A stretch of DNA of 64,000 bases from Actinomycetes bacterium (GCA_021414085.1 JAIOPC010000014.1:620001-684000), one strand, 5' to 3'. Positions 1 to 8,892 are shown, numbered from the stretch's first letter. Made by a program: numbers and translations. The notes: generated from the sequence alone by a model not told the origin.

Positions 1-392
1 ACCAAGATGGCTGTTTCGATCAGCAGTGTGACGAACTGCGCGATCAACACCGAGAACACCAGGTGTTCGTGAGGGAAGCTGACCTTCTTGATCAATCCGG
101 AGCCGCTTTGTACGTTGCTCATTGCCACGCTGGTCGTGATGGAAAAGAAGTTCCACGGCAGTAGTCCGGCCAGGAAGTACAACGGGAAGTTGGTGAGTCC
201 GCTCGGATCACCCGGCTGCGGTTTGGACACGAACACGTAGGTGAAGATGACCGTGAAGATCAGCATCTGACTGAGCGGATTGAACAGACTCCAAGCCCAA
301 CCCAGTACCGACTTCTTGTAGCGCGTGCGAAGTTCCTTCAGCGAGAGCAGATACAGGAGGTTGCGATGGGCCATCGCCGCGCGCAGAGACAT
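1..392 (-). CDS. ABC-2 type polysaccharide/teichoic acid export permease (partial, C-terminus off window)
   Basis: I translated this directly because the ORF track does not list it. The minus strand reads from an ATG at 392 into the left edge with no stop. The N-terminal part carries 'LKELRTRYKKSVLGWAWS', the cytoplasmic amphipathic segment typical of TagG/RfbA-type ABC-2 permeases, followed by hydrophobic segments ('MLIFTVIFTYVFV', 'FPLYFLAGLLPWNFF'). About 130 residues are visible and the rest lies outside. The family exports undecaprenyl-linked glycans with a partner ATPase, which would be expected off the left edge. The neighbouring glycosyltransferases fit this role. The reading frame stays open a few codons upstream of 392, so the exact start is uncertain. 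Confidence 0.85.
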   Translation of the reverse strand, partial: MSLRAAMAHRNLLYLLSLKELRTRYKKSVLGWAWSLFNPLSQMLIFTVIFTYVFVSKPQPGDPSGLTNFPLYFLAGLLPWNFFSITTSVAMSNVQSGSGLIKKVSFPHEHLVFSVLIAQFVTLLIETAIL

Positions 393-511
393 GGGAATCA
401 GGGATTGTACAGATCGCCGCCGAACAGTGGTCGAACTGGGGCAACGAAGGAGCCGCCCCGCCGAAGGCCGTCTGGTCAACTTGGCGCAAGCACGTGCCGA
501 TGAATGCAGAG

Positions 512-540
512 TAGAATTAGGTGTACCGAACTAGGTGTAC
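512..540 (+). promoter_or_regulatory. Candidate promoter -10 box and direct repeat upstream of the exported repeat protein
   Basis: A good -10-like hexamer TAGAAT (512-517) lies 44 bases before the ATG at 561. It is followed by two copies of TAGGTGTAC (518-526 and 532-540) on a 14-base period, overlapping the expected transcription start. No convincing -35 box is seen at normal spacing, so activator-dependent or alternative sigma control is possible. The function of the repeat is inference. Confidence 0.35.
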
Positions 541-560
541 AGGACCAGAGGGGACCTTCG

Positions 561-2612
561 ATGACTCGACGTATTCGACGGGGCGCATGTGTGGTAGCGC
601 TGTTCACGACCGCGATTGCGACGGTCAACTTTGCGGGTGTCGCGCCCGCCAGCGCAGCGATCAACATCTCATTCACGCTCACCACCAACGGGTCGAGCGG
701 ACTCGCGAACATCGATGCGGGCTACGGCAACTGCGGGGGCACTTCGCCCGATGGTGGTGTATCCGGTTACGACGGCTCGTTCTTCTGGGATTCCAGCGGG
801 AGTTTGAGGACCAATACGCCAATTTGGACGCTTCCTCCCACCCAAGTGCCGAATCCTGGGATCAACTGTGGTGGGGCGACCTTGTCGATTGTTCGCCTCG
901 AGCTCTACCCGAACGGCCACTCGTACGACCCGTGGTCGGGCGACTACGGCGGGGCGCACGCACAGCGCGAGAAAGGCAAGGACGGCGCCGGTTTCGCCAA
1001 CTTCGGAACGGTGCCGATTCCCACGGTTGGTGTCGCTGGTGGGTTTCGGATCGAGGGCGACATCGTGTCGTCGACACCAGTGCCCGACGGTCGTGTGAAG
1101 GTAGACCTCTTCCAGATCGGGTGCATTCCACCCGATGTGTGTGCACAGCCACCGGTCACGGAGACAGGCGCCGAAGTCGGCGCCTTCACGTCTGGGGCGA
1201 ACAAGGGCAAGCGATGGACCGGCAGCGTTGGCTGGCCGGGGCATTACCTCGCGTTCGTGGAAGACACTGCAACCGGTCGCAAGGTTCACGGCTTCATGGA
1301 GCTGTACGAAGGCCAGGTGCAGACTCTGGATCTCGATGCCTCATGTTTCGGCATGTTGACGTGCTACTACGACTTGGGCGGGCCGGGCGCGGCACAGGGC
1401 GGTTTCCATCCGCTCTCGCCGACTCGAATCCTCGACACGCGAACCGCGACGGGCATCACGAACGGGCAAATGACACCCGGAGACGGTCGCTCCACCAATG
1501 GCGATGGGTACAAGCGCCAGGCGACGATGCGCAACCACGAACTGAAGGTGACTGGCGTCGGCGGAATCCCTGCGGCCGGAGTGTCGGCGGTGTTGCTGAA
1601 CGTGACTGCCGTTGCAACCTCGCCAGGCTTTCTGACGGTGTACCCACGCCCCCCTATGCCTGCGGACACCATCTTCTGGGATCAAGGCACGTTCGGTCCG
1701 CTTCCATCAACCTCAAACCTGAACTTCGTCGAGGGTGAAGTCACACCAAACCTGGTTCTGGTGAAGGTTGGCGCTGGCGGCACGATTCGATTCTCGTACT
1801 CGGGCTCCGCGCCGATGCACGTGATCGCAGATGTGGCCGGTTGGTTCGATACTGGTGAACCGACGACCGCAGCTAATGGCTTAGGCTTTACCGGGATTAC
1901 GCCAGTTCGTTTGATGGATACCCGTAATGGGATTGGCGACACAATCGGGCGCTTTCAACCCGGCGACAATCGGTCGTTGCAAGTCACCGGCATATTTGGC
2001 GTGCCCACCGATGCTAAGTCGGTCGTGGTCAACATCACCAGCGCAGCTGCGACAGACAGCGGCTTCGTGACGGCGTTTCCGGATGGAACGCTGACTCCGA
2101 ACGCATCGAACCTGAACATCAGCCCTGCAGCGACACGCGCCAACCTGGCAGTTGTCAAGGTGGGCACGAATGGCAAGATTCGCTTGGCGGTGTTCGAGAC
2201 CGACATGCACCTGATTGTCGACATCTTTGGGTACTACAGCGCAAGCGGCGGCTTGACCACCATTATCGAGCCGACGCGCGTGTTCGACACCCGCGATGGC
2301 ACGAACACCCCGAGGGGTCAGTTTGGCCCGGGCGAGTCTCGAGATGTTCAAATCGCGGGAATCGGTGGAGTGCCGACTAACGCGACAGCTGTGATCGCGA
2401 ACGTCACAGTCGCTGCTCCGAGTGAGTGGGGGTACCTGACCGCATGGCCAGCTGGCCAGCCACGACCCGACGCGTCGAACGTCAACTTCATCAACGGTCG
2501 CAACGTGCCGAACCTGGTCATCCTCGGCATCGGAGCGGGTGGACGAATTTCGATCTACAACGCGTTGGGGAGTGCCAGCGTCATCGTCGACGTCTTCGGC
2601 TACGTAGTCTGA
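561..2612 (+). CDS. Exported protein with three tandem 'DTR...VDVFGY' modules
   Basis: The chosen start is the ATG at 561 (683 residues), not the longer track ORF. It gives a classical signal peptide: an Arg-rich start 'MTRRIRRGACVV', a hydrophobic core and an 'APASA' cleavage site. Residues of about 30-270 form a Gly-rich region of unknown fold. After that come three tandem repeats of about 120-150 residues, each starting 'PTRILDTR', 'PVRLMDTR' or 'PTRVFDTR', passing through a 'GVGGIPA..VSAVLLNVTA' core and ending 'VIADVAGWF', 'LIVDIFGYY' or 'VIVDVFGYV'. The same module occurs once in the propeller protein at 28648-30129. Such modules are common in exported actinobacterial proteins, but their biochemical role is not known to me. 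It ends at a hairpin terminator and looks monocistronic. It is probably secreted or attached to the cell surface. Confidence 0.85.
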   Translation: MTRRIRRGACVVALFTTAIATVNFAGVAPASAAINISFTLTTNGSSGLANIDAGYGNCGGTSPDGGVSGYDGSFFWDSSGSLRTNTPIWTLPPTQVPNPGINCGGATLSIVRLELYPNGHSYDPWSGDYGGAHAQREKGKDGAGFANFGTVPIPTVGVAGGFRIEGDIVSSTPVPDGRVKVDLFQIGCIPPDVCAQPPVTETGAEVGAFTSGANKGKRWTGSVGWPGHYLAFVEDTATGRKVHGFMELYEGQVQTLDLDASCFGMLTCYYDLGGPGAAQGGFHPLSPTRILDTRTATGITNGQMTPGDGRSTNGDGYKRQATMRNHELKVTGVGGIPAAGVSAVLLNVTAVATSPGFLTVYPRPPMPADTIFWDQGTFGPLPSTSNLNFVEGEVTPNLVLVKVGAGGTIRFSYSGSAPMHVIADVAGWFDTGEPTTAANGLGFTGITPVRLMDTRNGIGDTIGRFQPGDNRSLQVTGIFGVPTDAKSVVVNITSAAATDSGFVTAFPDGTLTPNASNLNISPAATRANLAVVKVGTNGKIRLAVFETDMHLIVDIFGYYSASGGLTTIIEPTRVFDTRDGTNTPRGQFGPGESRDVQIAGIGGVPTNATAVIANVTVAAPSEWGYLTAWPAGQPRPDASNVNFINGRNVPNLVILGIGAGGRISIYNALGSASVIVDVFGYVV

Positions 2613-2638
2613 GCCGCCGCCCTGCGGGGCGGCGGTTT
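2613..2638 (+). terminator. Intrinsic terminator after the exported repeat protein
   Basis: A perfect 9-bp GC-rich stem (CCGCCGCCC at 2614-2622 with GGGCGGCGG at 2627-2635) closes a TGCG loop and is followed by TTT. It begins immediately after the stop codon at 2612. Confidence 0.75.
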
Positions 2639-2658
2639 CAACGTGGCACAATGACCAA

Positions 2659-3690
2659 ATGGCGAATCGTTTCGGTGAGCGTCTACTCGGCGCGGGCTCA
2701 CGACTGAAGCGATCGCTTCATCGAGCAACTGAACCTCGCTCGTCGGCGCTGACGCGCCGGGAGGTCGACCGCCTGATCGGACTGTTGTTCCCGACTGGCT
2801 TGGGTGCGGACTCGTTGAACAGCGTTCGCCTGGCGTTGCAAGATCACGACCTCACGGCCTCGACGCTGAGAAGTGTCATCGGCGGTGTCGATCAACATCT
2901 ATCGCCAAGTCCGTTCTCGGTAGGTATGTCGCGAGAGGATCTTGCCTTTGTTGCCGTGGGCGGCATCGACGTCGCGCTTGACCGTGCCGACCGCTCGGTC
3001 TCGGCGTCGATCATCGAATCGGGCACCTGGGAGCCGCACGTCGAGCGTGTGCTCCGGCAGTATCTGGTGAAGGGCTCGGTCTTCGTCGACATCGGCGCCA
3101 ACGTCGGCTGGCACACGATGCTGGCGGCGTCAATCGTTGGTGACGCGGCTGCGGTGTATGCGTTCGAACCGAACCCAGCCAACGCGCGACTGATCGCCCA
3201 CACGATCGAGAAGAATCGTCTTCCGAACGTGCACCTTTTGCCATTCGCACTGAGCGACCGGGTTGGTTTCTCTTCGTTTCAGTCGGCGATCGGTTCTAAC
3301 GGGGCGTTCGTAGGAAGCCGTGAACACGACTCCCTCGACGCAAGCGTGACAATCGTGCCGACGTTACGGCTCGACGACCTGAGCATCGAGCACGTCGACG
3401 TCTTAAAGATCGATGTTGAGGGTGCCGAGCCGCTTGTGTTACGGGGGGCAGAGGCGACAATCGAGCGCGATCACCCGGTCATCATCTTTGAGTTCTCGTG
3501 CGACATGTCCGAGCGCGTTGGAGGTGACGCCGCGCGAACTCACCTCGACATGTTGCAGGCGCGCGGCTACGAACTGGCGCTCATCGAGCAACCGACCGGC
3601 GAGCTGCTACCAATAGGCGACGTTGGTGAGCTGCTGGCCGGGTGGGGGAGCCGCTTCCGAACCGAAGACATCCTCGCAGTTCACCGCTAG
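2659..3690 (+). CDS. FkbM-family SAM-dependent methyltransferase
   Basis: The protein is 343 residues. Residues of about 142-153 carry the SAM-binding motif I 'FVDIGANVGWHT', followed by 'VYAFEPNPANARLI' (acidic residue after strand beta2) and later 'DVLKIDVEGAEPLVLRGA', the FkbM signature. FkbM enzymes O-methylate sugars or polyketide hydroxyls. With glycosyltransferases on the opposite strand downstream, a glycan sugar is the likely substrate, but this is inference. The N-terminal ~130 residues lack an obvious domain. The stop codon overlaps that of the convergent glycosyltransferase by four bases (CTAG). The ATG at 2659 has no strong ribosome binding site. Confidence 0.85.
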   Translation: MANRFGERLLGAGSRLKRSLHRATEPRSSALTRREVDRLIGLLFPTGLGADSLNSVRLALQDHDLTASTLRSVIGGVDQHLSPSPFSVGMSREDLAFVAVGGIDVALDRADRSVSASIIESGTWEPHVERVLRQYLVKGSVFVDIGANVGWHTMLAASIVGDAAAVYAFEPNPANARLIAHTIEKNRLPNVHLLPFALSDRVGFSSFQSAIGSNGAFVGSREHDSLDASVTIVPTLRLDDLSIEHVDVLKIDVEGAEPLVLRGAEATIERDHPVIIFEFSCDMSERVGGDAARTHLDMLQARGYELALIEQPTGELLPIGDVGELLAGWGSRFRTEDILAVHR

Positions 3691-4850
3691 CGCGCGGAGG
3701 CGGTTGCGTGGCCGCGAATGCCGCTACGAAAAACCGTGCTCGAGAATTCGTTGGCGCGTTGTTGGGCGCTGGCCGACATCGCAGCAAGTCTGTTGGAATC
3801 GGCGATGAGTTCGCGGGTGAACTGTATGAGCTCGGCTGGAGTGTGCCAATGGAAGCCGTCGATGCCGTGACGCACAATCTCGGCAGGCCCCGCGGCACCG
3901 AACACGATTGGCACCGCGCCTGCTGCCATCGCTTCCACCACCGCGATGCCGAAATGCTCGAATCGTTCCGGATGAGTCGCGGGGTCTTCCCCGAATCCGC
4001 CGCCGTGCCAGAAGATGCTCGCCGCGGCGAGGGTCTCGCGTACGAGCGATCGCGGCGCGTTGAAGTGCACACCCACAGCGTGATCGCGGGCAAGTCGGCG
4101 AACAGCAAGCGCGTAGTCACGGCTGGCAGCGTCGGCACCGCCGACCAACTCCAGCCGCCAACCATCGGCCCCCTGTTGCTCGAGCTCGATGAATGCGTGC
4201 AGTAGATCGAGCTGTTTCTTGCAATGCCCGAACTTGGGATCGAAGAAACGGCCGATGGACGCGATCGTGTGTGACTTCGCGCCGGGCTGCACTTCCGGCT
4301 GTACGGGCGGGTACAGCACTTGTGACGGCACCTTCCACAGACTCGTTACCCACTCGGCCGTGAACGATGAGTTGGCGAGAAACGTTGTGTAGCTGCGTGC
4401 CCAGGCTGTGCGCACGGCACGCTTCTCCAACCCGGCGTGCACTCGCTCGATGCGCCGATTCTTGAAGTGCGGGAGTGCGAAGGCAAGGCTGCGCGCCAAC
4501 CGACGTGTGACGCGCTGACCTGGGGTGGGGGGTTGCCCGGGGAAGTGCACGTAGTACAGCCCGATGGGTGCGCGATTCACGGTGGTACTGAGGTATGTGG
4601 TGTTGATGAACACGTCGAACTCGACGCTCGCTGCCGACGCCGCGAGATCGCCATCGACTCGTTCGTATCCGCAGTGCGACAGGTCGATGCCGAGACGGGC
4701 GAGTGTTGCTGCGACATCGACCGGTTCCGGGCCGAGCAGCACGACATCGTGATCGTCGGCGAGAGCGTTCGCGATCGCGCCTGCTACCTGCTCGCCACCT
4801 CCGTACGTACTCCAATAGAGGTTGTAGACCGCGACTCGCTTGCGGGTCAC
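3687..4850 (-). CDS. Glycosyltransferase family 4 (GT-B)
   Basis: The start chosen is the GTG at 4850 (387 residues), because GGAGGTG lies six bases upstream and the GTG overlaps the upstream gene's TGA as GTGA. The longer track ORF runs into that gene. The N-terminus 'VAVYNLYWSTYGGGEQVAGAI' is the acceptor-side Rossmann domain with the GGGE loop. The C-terminal half has 'IASIGRFF', the donor-side start, and 'FEHFGIAVVEAMAAGAVPIV', the GT4 E-x7-E donor-binding motif. It probably adds a nucleotide-activated sugar to a lipid-linked glycan. It is last in a tightly coupled four-gene operon (7948 to 3687). The donor and acceptor cannot be read from the sequence. Confidence 0.88.
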   Translation of the reverse strand: MTRKRVAVYNLYWSTYGGGEQVAGAIANALADDHDVVLLGPEPVDVAATLARLGIDLSHCGYERVDGDLAASAASVEFDVFINTTYLSTTVNRAPIGLYYVHFPGQPPTPGQRVTRRLARSLAFALPHFKNRRIERVHAGLEKRAVRTAWARSYTTFLANSSFTAEWVTSLWKVPSQVLYPPVQPEVQPGAKSHTIASIGRFFDPKFGHCKKQLDLLHAFIELEQQGADGWRLELVGGADAASRDYALAVRRLARDHAVGVHFNAPRSLVRETLAAASIFWHGGGFGEDPATHPERFEHFGIAVVEAMAAGAVPIVFGAAGPAEIVRHGIDGFHWHTPAELIQFTRELIADSNRLAAMSASAQQRANEFSSTVFRSGIRGHATASAR

Positions 4851-6202
4851 TTTGTCACCTCCCACGACATCAGCGCGCGTCGGCTGACGCGTGGCTTCGC
4901 CGCACGCCGATCGCGCAGAACGCCTGGGAGTAGACGCACATAGCTGGCCAGGACGCGGCGGCGGTGTGCGGACATCGTGCGCTCGGGCATCTGCAGTCGC
5001 AGTGGGCGCATTATGTACGCCGACACCATCCAGCGTGCGCATCGGCGCAGCTCACCCAGCCCGGCGCGCAGCGCCAGGCGACCGGGTGCGTTCTTGGCCA
5101 GGACGAGCAGACGGTTTCGTTCCGTGTAGAAGCGGAAGGTGGGCGACCCCACGCCGGCGGACTGGGCATGTCGATGTCGCACCACCGACGACGGCTCGTA
5201 CAAGTAGCGCCACCCTTGCAGTCGACCGCGCCACGAGAGATCTGTGTCTTCGTAGTACAGGAACAGCCGCTCGTCGAAGACACCAACCGTGTCGAGGTAC
5301 TCGCGCTTCAACAACACGGCCCCGCCGCACCATGCGAACACCTCTGCCGGTTCCTCGTACTGCCCGAGATCGCGTTCGAGGAAACCTCTGTCGCCGCCGA
5401 ACCCGCCGCGGTAGAGGCTGGACCCGACGTTGTTGATGACGTCGAAAGGTTGGTCGTCCAACCGCACGTCGACCCAGGTGCGCTCAGCATCCACGCTCAG
5501 TTCGCGACGTTCAGCTTCCGTAGAGAGGCTGACTGGTTGTGGTCGCGTCGGACTGCTGACTCGCAACGACGCCACAGTCGGCAACGGTTCGCCGGGTTCG
5601 ATCGTGATACGGATCGAGCCACGCTCACGACTCCAACGCGCGATCTCGTCGCCGTTCGCGCGATCCGGTTCCTCGGGCCCGTAGAACCCTTCATCGAACG
5701 ACACGCGTTGATCGTTGCGCACACCATCGATGCGGGTTGCCGAGAAGTGAACGCCTTGCCGTCGCGGGTCCTTGCGGCCAATCGTCTCCGCGTCGGGCGC
5801 CGCTACCTCGATGCCCAAGTAGCGGTCGGCGAACAGCATCTTGGCGCTGACGGCGCCAATGTCGGCGGCCGTTTCAGCTGCTTGCACGAGAGGACGTAGC
5901 CAGCCACGATCGACGGTCGCGTCGTTGTTAACGAGCGCCACGTAGGCGTGCTCGCCGGCCAAGCGCATGCCGAGGTTGCAGCCACCAGCGAAGCCGAGAT
6001 TTTCGAGCGGCTCGAGCAGCCGAACTTGCGGGTAGCCGGTTCGCACTCGGTCGGCGACATCGTCGAGCGAACCGTTGTCGACTAACACGATCTCCAACTT
6101 GTCGGCCGGCCAGTCGGTGGCAAGCAACGAATCGAGGCAGTCGATCGTCATCTGCCCACCGTCGAAGTTCAGCACGACAACACGAACCAGGGGAGTGTTC
6201 AC
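4847..6202 (-). CDS. Glycosyltransferase family 2 with an internal beta-rich insertion
   Basis: The protein is 451 residues from a GTG start that overlaps the upstream stop as GTGA. The N-terminus is a GT-A fold: 'VRVVVLNFDGG', 'EIVLVDNGSLDDV', and 'VALVNNDATVDRGWL' with the metal-binding region. The second half has 'CGGAVLLKREYLDTVGVFDE' and 'YYEDTDLSWR' (the ED motif with the catalytic base), as in rhamnosyltransferase-like GT2 enzymes. Between the halves, residues of about 135-270 form an extra segment rich in beta-type sequence ('GSIRITIEPGEPLP', 'TWVDVRLDDQ'). A typical core would need far fewer residues there. It is co-translated with the GT4 genes on either side, which argues for one glycan pathway. 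Donor sugar is unknown. Confidence 0.87.
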   Translation of the reverse strand: MNTPLVRVVVLNFDGGQMTIDCLDSLLATDWPADKLEIVLVDNGSLDDVADRVRTGYPQVRLLEPLENLGFAGGCNLGMRLAGEHAYVALVNNDATVDRGWLRPLVQAAETAADIGAVSAKMLFADRYLGIEVAAPDAETIGRKDPRRQGVHFSATRIDGVRNDQRVSFDEGFYGPEEPDRANGDEIARWSRERGSIRITIEPGEPLPTVASLRVSSPTRPQPVSLSTEAERRELSVDAERTWVDVRLDDQPFDVINNVGSSLYRGGFGGDRGFLERDLGQYEEPAEVFAWCGGAVLLKREYLDTVGVFDERLFLYYEDTDLSWRGRLQGWRYLYEPSSVVRHRHAQSAGVGSPTFRFYTERNRLLVLAKNAPGRLALRAGLGELRRCARWMVSAYIMRPLRLQMPERTMSAHRRRVLASYVRLLPGVLRDRRAAKPRVSRRALMSWEVTK

Positions 6203-7623
6203 GCGTCCACCGGAAGTTTGATCACGTCGTCGAATTGTGAGCGATGGACAAAGCGACCGAGTGCGCGTACTGGGAAGCGCAGTGGGCCGCCGTGCGTGGC
6301 ATTGCCGTTCGCTGAGTTGTCGTTTGCCGAGTTGTCGACCAGCAGCGTGATCTCCGGCGCGTTTGGCTTGGTGCTCATCGACTGTGCGTACGCAATGTTG
6401 GCTCGCCCAGCTGACGAGTCGTCGAATTTGCCGGCAAGCGCAATGCGGCGGGGGACAACGCGTAGCGCCCGCGGCTTACGCGGGCCAAGCTCCTCGAGAG
6501 CGGCAACGGTGGCACGGCCGACGCCGGGCCAAGTCCAGAGCTGCGCGGCCGCGCGCACAGCGGCGAGCAACACCTGCCGATGTGGCTCGTCAGTGAGCGC
6601 TTTCGTGAGCGCGCTGGCGATTGCGCTGACGTCGTAGGGGTCGAACTCGGCGGTGGGTTCGGCCAACACCTCGGGCAGGGCCGACACGTTGGACGTGATG
6701 ACCGGGCAGCCACACGCCGCGGCTTCCAGAACAGGCAGACCAAAACCTTCCTCGGTCGCGGGCACAATCGCCAACCGCGCCACTTGGTGCAATGCCACCA
6801 ACTCTTCGTCCGTGACGCTGCCCGTGAACAGCACCTCAGCGACAACACCCGCTTCGAGGGCCCACTGCAGCCATTGCCGGTGCAGCGTGTCGTCGAAGGT
6901 GCCGACGACCGCCAGGCGATGCGTGTGGCGAATGGCCTTCGGTAGCGTGCCCCACGCACGCAACAGGCGCTCGACGTTCTTGCGCGGGTCGCTGCCACCG
7001 GCCACGTTGACCACAAGCGAACGACCGTCGTTGGCGAGCACGTTGCGCAGTCGCGGCCACGCGTCGCCTGCCGCGGGAGCGAATTGGCCGTCGCAGCCGG
7101 CACCGATGGTCACGATGCGATCGCGCGGGAAGCGCAACTCCTCAGCTGCGGTATCGGCAGCGAAATCTGAGATCGCCAGCAGTGCATCAAGAGTGCGCGT
7201 GAGTATTCCGCGCAACCTCACCTGTGCGCGTGCTGCCGGACGCACCTGGTACTGCTCGGGATAGCGCTCGGGAATCACGTCGTACATCACCGCCGCGACC
7301 GGCAGTCCAGATTCGGTGATGATGCGCGGCACCGGGTCGAGCGGTATCGGGTGCAACATCAGTTGCGTTGCCAGGAACCACGCTCCAGATTCGGTGTACT
7401 GGCGCACCGTTGCCGGGTGCAGTTGCTGCAGCGTTATATCCGGCAGAGCGGCAGCCAGTTGTGCAGCTTCGACGGCCGTCTCGTAGAGCGCGACGACCGG
7501 CGCTCCGGCCGCGTGCAATCCTCCCAGCAGCCCCATTGTGTAACGACCGATGCCGCGTGCGCCGGCTGTCGGGTGACAGACCGGCCGAGCGTCGACGAGC
7601 AGATGGCTGAGTGCTTCAGCCAT
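6199..7623 (-). CDS. Glycosyltransferase family 4, apparently a tandem enzyme cut short
   Basis: The protein is 474 residues. Residues 1-390 are a complete GT-B enzyme: 'LLVDARPVCHPTAGARGIGRY' at the N-terminus, 'VAGGSDPRKNVERLLRAW' in the donor domain, and 'TEEGFGLPVLEAAACGCPVI', the E-x7-E motif. The last 80 residues restart with 'RRIALAGKFDDSSAGRANIA', which resembles the beginning of a second GT module, pass through a low-complexity stretch (NSANDNSANGNATHG) and stop at 'FDDVIKLPVDA'. This suggests loss of a second catalytic module, an inference from memory of tandem actinobacterial GT4 proteins. The stop overlaps the next gene's GTG as GTGA, so the truncation is fixed within an intact operon. 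Confidence 0.85.
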   Translation of the reverse strand: MAEALSHLLVDARPVCHPTAGARGIGRYTMGLLGGLHAAGAPVVALYETAVEAAQLAAALPDITLQQLHPATVRQYTESGAWFLATQLMLHPIPLDPVPRIITESGLPVAAVMYDVIPERYPEQYQVRPAARAQVRLRGILTRTLDALLAISDFAADTAAEELRFPRDRIVTIGAGCDGQFAPAAGDAWPRLRNVLANDGRSLVVNVAGGSDPRKNVERLLRAWGTLPKAIRHTHRLAVVGTFDDTLHRQWLQWALEAGVVAEVLFTGSVTDEELVALHQVARLAIVPATEEGFGLPVLEAAACGCPVITSNVSALPEVLAEPTAEFDPYDVSAIASALTKALTDEPHRQVLLAAVRAAAQLWTWPGVGRATVAALEELGPRKPRALRVVPRRIALAGKFDDSSAGRANIAYAQSMSTKPNAPEITLLVDNSANDNSANGNATHGGPLRFPVRALGRFVHRSQFDDVIKLPVDA

Positions 7624-7948
7624 TGCTGCGCAGCGCGGCGATGGTGTGTTCCAGCTCGCTGAGCTGCCGTTCGATCACCTGCGCGGCGCCGATCGCGGTG
7701 TCGGCGTCGAGTCGCAGTCGCTCGGCGTAACCGACGAACAGCGGCAGTGCTTCCTCCGACCCTGCGTGCACCTCGTGGTTCAGCGTCATCAGCACGCGGT
7801 GCATGGCATCGACCTTCTCGCGCAAATCGGCCACCTGCGCGGGCAGCGAGCCGAACGCGCGTAAGCGCCGGAAGAACCCAGGAATGGATGGCACGGGCTC
7901 GACGATACTCGCTGGTCGCGCCGGTGGTCGGTGCGCCAAAGGCCGCAC
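7616..7948 (-). CDS. Small helical protein of unknown function at the head of the glycosyltransferase operon
   Basis: The ORF encodes 110 residues from a GTG at 7948, or 92 from an internal GTG at 7894; no ribosome binding site decides between them. The second start gives 'MPSIPGFFRRLRAFGS'. The sequence is mostly predicted helix with heptad-like spacing ('QVADLREKVDAMHRVLM', 'VIERQLSELEHTIAALRSNG'), so a coiled coil is likely. I recognise no domain. It overlaps the following glycosyltransferase by eight bases, so it is probably co-translated and may be a scaffold or regulator of that pathway. The start of the divergent methyltransferase at 7975 leaves little room for two separate promoters. 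Confidence 0.55.
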   Translation of the reverse strand: MRPLAHRPPARPASIVEPVPSIPGFFRRLRAFGSLPAQVADLREKVDAMHRVLMTLNHEVHAGSEEALPLFVGYAERLRLDADTAIGAAQVIERQLSELEHTIAALRSNG

Positions 7949-7974
7949 CGTCGCCGCAGATATGCTGGGCGAAT

Positions 7975-8892
7975 ATGTCGAGCCGCTTGGTAGCTAGGTC
8001 GCTGCGACGTATCGGCCGGTTGCTTCCCGTGGGAATTCGGCGACGGCTGCGCCCCGTGGCACGTCGCGCGGGCCTCGGATTGCCCGGCGACAAGTGGTGG
8101 GTCGAGCAAGGCGACGGCTCCGTCGGGCGACTCAACACCGGCGGTCCGCGGCGCTGCAACATCTGTGGGTGGTCGGGGGCAGAGTTCCGAGGCGTTGCTC
8201 ATGTTGAATCTGCCCTCTGCCCCATATGTGAGTCTTCCGCGCGCGATCGCTTTCTGCTTTGGTGCGCGGCTCGTGCTCCGTCGAGTGGCGCAACCAAGGC
8301 GCGGGTGCTTGAGACCAGCCCGCGCATGGGTGCCGACTATCGCTCCATGATGCGCCGTCACTTTGACTATCAAGCCAGCGACTTCGATCTCGGCGCCCAC
8401 AAGGCCGATATCCAGATCGATCTGCAAGACATCGCCTTGCCCGATGCCTCGCTTGACCTATTGCTCACCCCGCATGTCTTGGAGCACGTCCCGCATACTG
8501 CAGCCGCACTCGCCGAAATTCATCGCGTGCTTGCACCGAGCGGACGCATGTATCTGCAGGTCCCGTTGGTGCGCGGCACGACGGCTGCTCCGTCGAAGCC
8601 CGAGTTCCATGCCGACAACACGCTCGTGTGTTGGAACTTCGGGTGGGATCTCACCGCCATGCTGCGGGCCGCTGGCTTCACGACCACCGTGCTGGTGACG
8701 GCCGACTTCGCCCGACTGCTTGGCGGTGAGGGTGAGGTGCCCGCGCCGATTGGCGATGTGTTTGATGTTGCGGACATTGTGCGCGGCGCTTGCCTCGATG
8801 ATCTGACGGTGGTGGCGTCGGCCGCCGAGTCAGAAGCGATGGGATGGCTGCCGCCCTATCAGTTCGCAACGTGGGAGTGCGTGCGCGCCTAA
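7975..8892 (+). CDS. SAM-dependent methyltransferase with N-terminal zinc-ribbon
   Basis: The start chosen is the ATG at 7975 (305 residues); the track ORF extends far upstream through a region with unlike composition and over the divergent gene. Residues of about 60-90 contain 'CNICGWSG' and 'ALCPICES', two CxxC pairs that probably bind zinc. The methyltransferase core follows, with an atypical motif I region 'VLETSPRMGADYRSMM', 'DIALPDASLDLLLTPHVLEHV' (motif for class I enzymes) and 'AEIHRVLAPSGRMYLQVP'. This arrangement matches methyltransferases found in cell-surface glycan clusters. The substrate is not evident. It ends four bases from the convergent GT2 gene. Confidence 0.8.
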   Translation: MSSRLVARSLRRIGRLLPVGIRRRLRPVARRAGLGLPGDKWWVEQGDGSVGRLNTGGPRRCNICGWSGAEFRGVAHVESALCPICESSARDRFLLWCAARAPSSGATKARVLETSPRMGADYRSMMRRHFDYQASDFDLGAHKADIQIDLQDIALPDASLDLLLTPHVLEHVPHTAAALAEIHRVLAPSGRMYLQVPLVRGTTAAPSKPEFHADNTLVCWNFGWDLTAMLRAAGFTTTVLVTADFARLLGGEGEVPAPIGDVFDVADIVRGACLDDLTVVASAAESEAMGWLPPYQFATWECVRA

